A stretch of DNA of 64,000 bases from Croceimicrobium hydrocarbonivorans (GTDB lineage: Bacteria > Bacteroidota > Bacteroidia > Flavobacteriales > Schleiferiaceae): NCBI RefSeq assembly GCF_014524565.1, contig NZ_CP060139.1, positions 3,045,501 to 3,109,500 on the forward strand, written 5' to 3'. Positions within the stretch are counted from its first letter, which is position 1, and each line of letters opens with the position of its first letter. The notes beneath the pieces were generated by a model. That model was not told where the DNA came from. It saw only the letters and a list, made by a program, of their open reading frames with translations, and ran no database searches. This document shows positions 62,328 through 64,000 of the stretch, one piece after another. The translations under genes were made by a program, and so were the position numbers.

Positions 62328-64000
62328 CTAGGCTTTATTCTCAGCCTTAATCTTATTCAAAGCGCTACCGGCACGGAACCAGGCGATTTGACTTTCATTA
62401 TAAGTATGCTCACAAGTGATGGTATCTTCAGATCCATCAGCATGTTTCAATTTCAAATGGATAGGCTTGCCTTCCTGGAATTCGTTTAAATCCAAAGTAT
62501 CGATGGTATCATCTTCCTGGAATTTGTCGTAATCCGCTTCATTAGCGAAGGTTAAACCTAACATACCTTGTTTCTTAAGGTTGGTTTCGTGAATACGGGC
62601 GAAGGACTTCACCAACACGATACGCATTCCTAAGTGACGAGGTTGCATAGCAGCATGCTCACGAGAAGACCCTTCTCCGTAGTTATGGTCACCCACAACA
62701 ATGCTTGGAATTCCTTCTGCTTTGTAGGCACGTTGTACATCAGGCACCGAACCATACTCTCCAGTCAACTGATTTTTAACTAAACCAGCCTCACCATTAA
62801 AATAGTTAATGGCACCGGTTAAGGTATTGTTGGAGATATTGTCCAAATGACCACGGAAACGCAACCAAGGACCCGCCATAGAGATATGGTCGGTGGTACA
62901 CTTTCCTTTAGCCTTGATGATCAATTTCATGCCCTCGATGTTTTTGCCATCCCAAGGCTGGAAAGGATCTAATAATTGTAAACGCTCAGAACCCTGGGCC
63001 ACTACCACTTCTACATTGCTGCCATCAGAGGCAGGCTCATGGTAACCATTGTTCTCTACGGCATAACCTGCGGGTGGCATTTCAATACCTAAAGGCTCTT
63101 CCAGACGTACCTCTTCACCGGCCTCATTAACTAAGGTATCGGTCATGGGGTTAAAGGTCATGTCTCCGGCAATAGCCAAAGCAGTTACCAATTCAGGACT
63201 GGCAACAAAGCTGTGGGTATTAGGGTTTCCGTCATTACGCTTGGCGAAGTTCCGGTTGAAGGAAGTAATAATTGAGTTTTTACGATCTGGATCATCGGTA
63301 TGACGAGCCCACTGACCGATACATGGTCCACAAGCATTAGCCAGCACTACACCACCCATAGCGTCGAAACGATCTAAAAGACCATCACGCTCAGCGGTAA
63401 AGCGTACTTGCTCAGAACCTGGAGTTACGGTAAACTCAGATTTTACCTTCAGTTTTTTATCAATAGCCTGCTGCGCAATAGAAGCGGAGCGGGTTAAATC
63501 TTCATAAGAGGAGTTGGTACAAGAACCAATTAAACCTACTTCCAATTTTGCAGGCCATCCGTTTTCTTTAACGGCTTTGGCGAACTCAGATAATGGAGTA
63601 GCGCGGTCTGGAGTATAAGGTCCATTGATATGAGGCTCTAAAGTACTCAGATCGATTTCAATTACCTGATCAAAGTATTGCTCTGGATTAGCATATACTT
63701 CGGCATCACCGGTAAGGTGCTCGGCAATTTGATCGGCAGCATCAGCTACTTCAGCACGACCGGTACCACGTAGGTACTCACCCATTTTGGCATCGTATCC
63801 GAAGGTAGAGGTGGTAGCGCCAATCTCGGCACCCATATTACAGATAGTACCTTTACCAGTACAGCTTAAAGACTCTGCACCAGGACCGAAATATTCTACA
63901 ATAGCTCCGGTTCCACCTTTTACGGTAAGGATACCCGCTACTTTTAAGATAACGTCCTTAGAGGCAGTCCAGCCACTTAATTTACCGGTTAATTTAACTC
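62328..64000 (-). CDS. acn: Aconitate hydratase, mitochondrial type, partial (N-terminus outside window)
   Basis: The visible 557 codons run from the window edge (frame [20 protein letters not shown]) to the stop at 62328. [4Fe-4S] cysteine ligands are in [14 protein letters not shown] and [11 protein letters not shown]. The [13 protein letters not shown] stretch and the swivelling domain with [20 protein letters not shown] are standard. It isomerises citrate to isocitrate in the TCA cycle. The full protein should be about 755 residues, so about 200 N-terminal residues are missing. The gene stands alone with its own terminator. Confidence 0.95.
   Translation of the reverse strand, partial: VKLTGKLSGWTASKDVILKVAGILTVKGGTGAIVEYFGPGAESLSCTGKGTICNMGAEIGATTSTFGYDAKMGEYLRGTGRAEVADAADQIAEHLTGDAEVYANPEQYFDQVIEIDLSTLEPHINGPYTPDRATPLSEFAKAVKENGWPAKLEVGLIGSCTNSSYEDLTRSASIAQQAIDKKLKVKSEFTVTPGSEQVRFTAERDGLLDRFDAMGGVVLANACGPCIGQWARHTDDPDRKNSIITSFNRNFAKRNDGNPNTHSFVASPELVTALAIAGDMTFNPMTDTLVNEAGEEVRLEEPLGIEMPPAGYAVENNGYHEPASDGSNVEVVVAQGSERLQLLDPFQPWDGKNIEGMKLIIKAKGKCTTDHISMAGPWLRFRGHLDNISNNTLTGAINYFNGEAGLVKNQLTGEYGSVPDVQRAYKAEGIPSIVVGDHNYGEGSSREHAAMQPRHLGMRIVLVKSFARIHETNLKKQGMLGLTFANEADYDKFQEDDTIDTLDLNEFQEGKPIHLKLKHADGSEDTITCEHTYNESQIAWFRAGSALNKIKAENKA

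Overview
The window reads as a chromosomal segment of a marine-type Bacteroidota (Flavobacteriia, Cryomorphaceae/Schleiferiaceae-like; genus not determinable by eye). The evidence is many secreted proteins ending in type A sorting domains of the type IX secretion system (T9SS), lipoproteins with Bacteroidota-style lipoboxes, -7 boxes of the TAnnTTTG type, DUF4836 and PD40-amidohydrolase proteins, and a Bacteroidota-type set of PurL, ClpS, PlsY and a mitochondrial-type aconitase. Both window edges cut genes: the C-terminal part of an amidohydrolase (left) and the N-terminal part of aconitase (right).

Layout. 1-6.4 kb: propeller amidohydrolase, a class IV aminotransferase overlapping a sulfotransferase-like P-loop protein, an ABM-fold protein, a large SF1 helicase with a nuclease-like tail, and a small secreted protein. 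6.5-20.3 kb: a membrane-anchored TPR/HTH regulator, a 3,526-residue T9SS surface protein made mainly of about 80-residue cysteine-paired repeats, and an OmpA-family protein placed directly behind it. 20.4-27 kb: pentapeptide-repeat protein, Prc-like protease plus a helical partner, an OmpA-like protein, a lipoprotein and a DUF1801 protein. 27-39.4 kb: an AT-richer accessory stretch with five T9SS or T9SS-like secreted proteins, a lipoprotein, a zinc-ribbon protein, an FCP1-like phosphatase and several gene remnants, ending at a tRNA-Arg(ACG). 39.6-46.6 kb: housekeeping block (FtsX-like permease, ABC ATPase, DUF4836 lipoprotein, ClpS, PlsY, PurL). 46.7-53.4 kb: a sulfotransferase and a 1,939-residue T9SS surface protein. 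53.4-62.2 kb: Coq4-like membrane protein, GyrI-like/DUF1801 pair, two tandem paralogous lipoproteins, a secreted VOC protein with an AraC regulator, and a T9SS protein. 62.3 kb to the end: aconitase.

How it fits together. The window is dominated by the cell surface. The two giant proteins share a building principle: an Ig-like or BACON-like repeat is split by a whole inserted domain (LamG, jelly-roll or GATase-like), and the split site is the same from copy to copy. The regulator, giant adhesin and OmpA protein form a same-strand cluster, with four helically spaced TTTGAGG-like elements in front of the adhesin. The accessory stretch shows recent turnover of T9SS cargo genes: two diverged paralogs, a pseudogene that keeps only its signal peptide and sorting tail, a 60-bp direct duplication of the start of the phosphatase gene, and a stranded NTF2-like tail.

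All functional calls come from reading motifs by eye; no database search was run.
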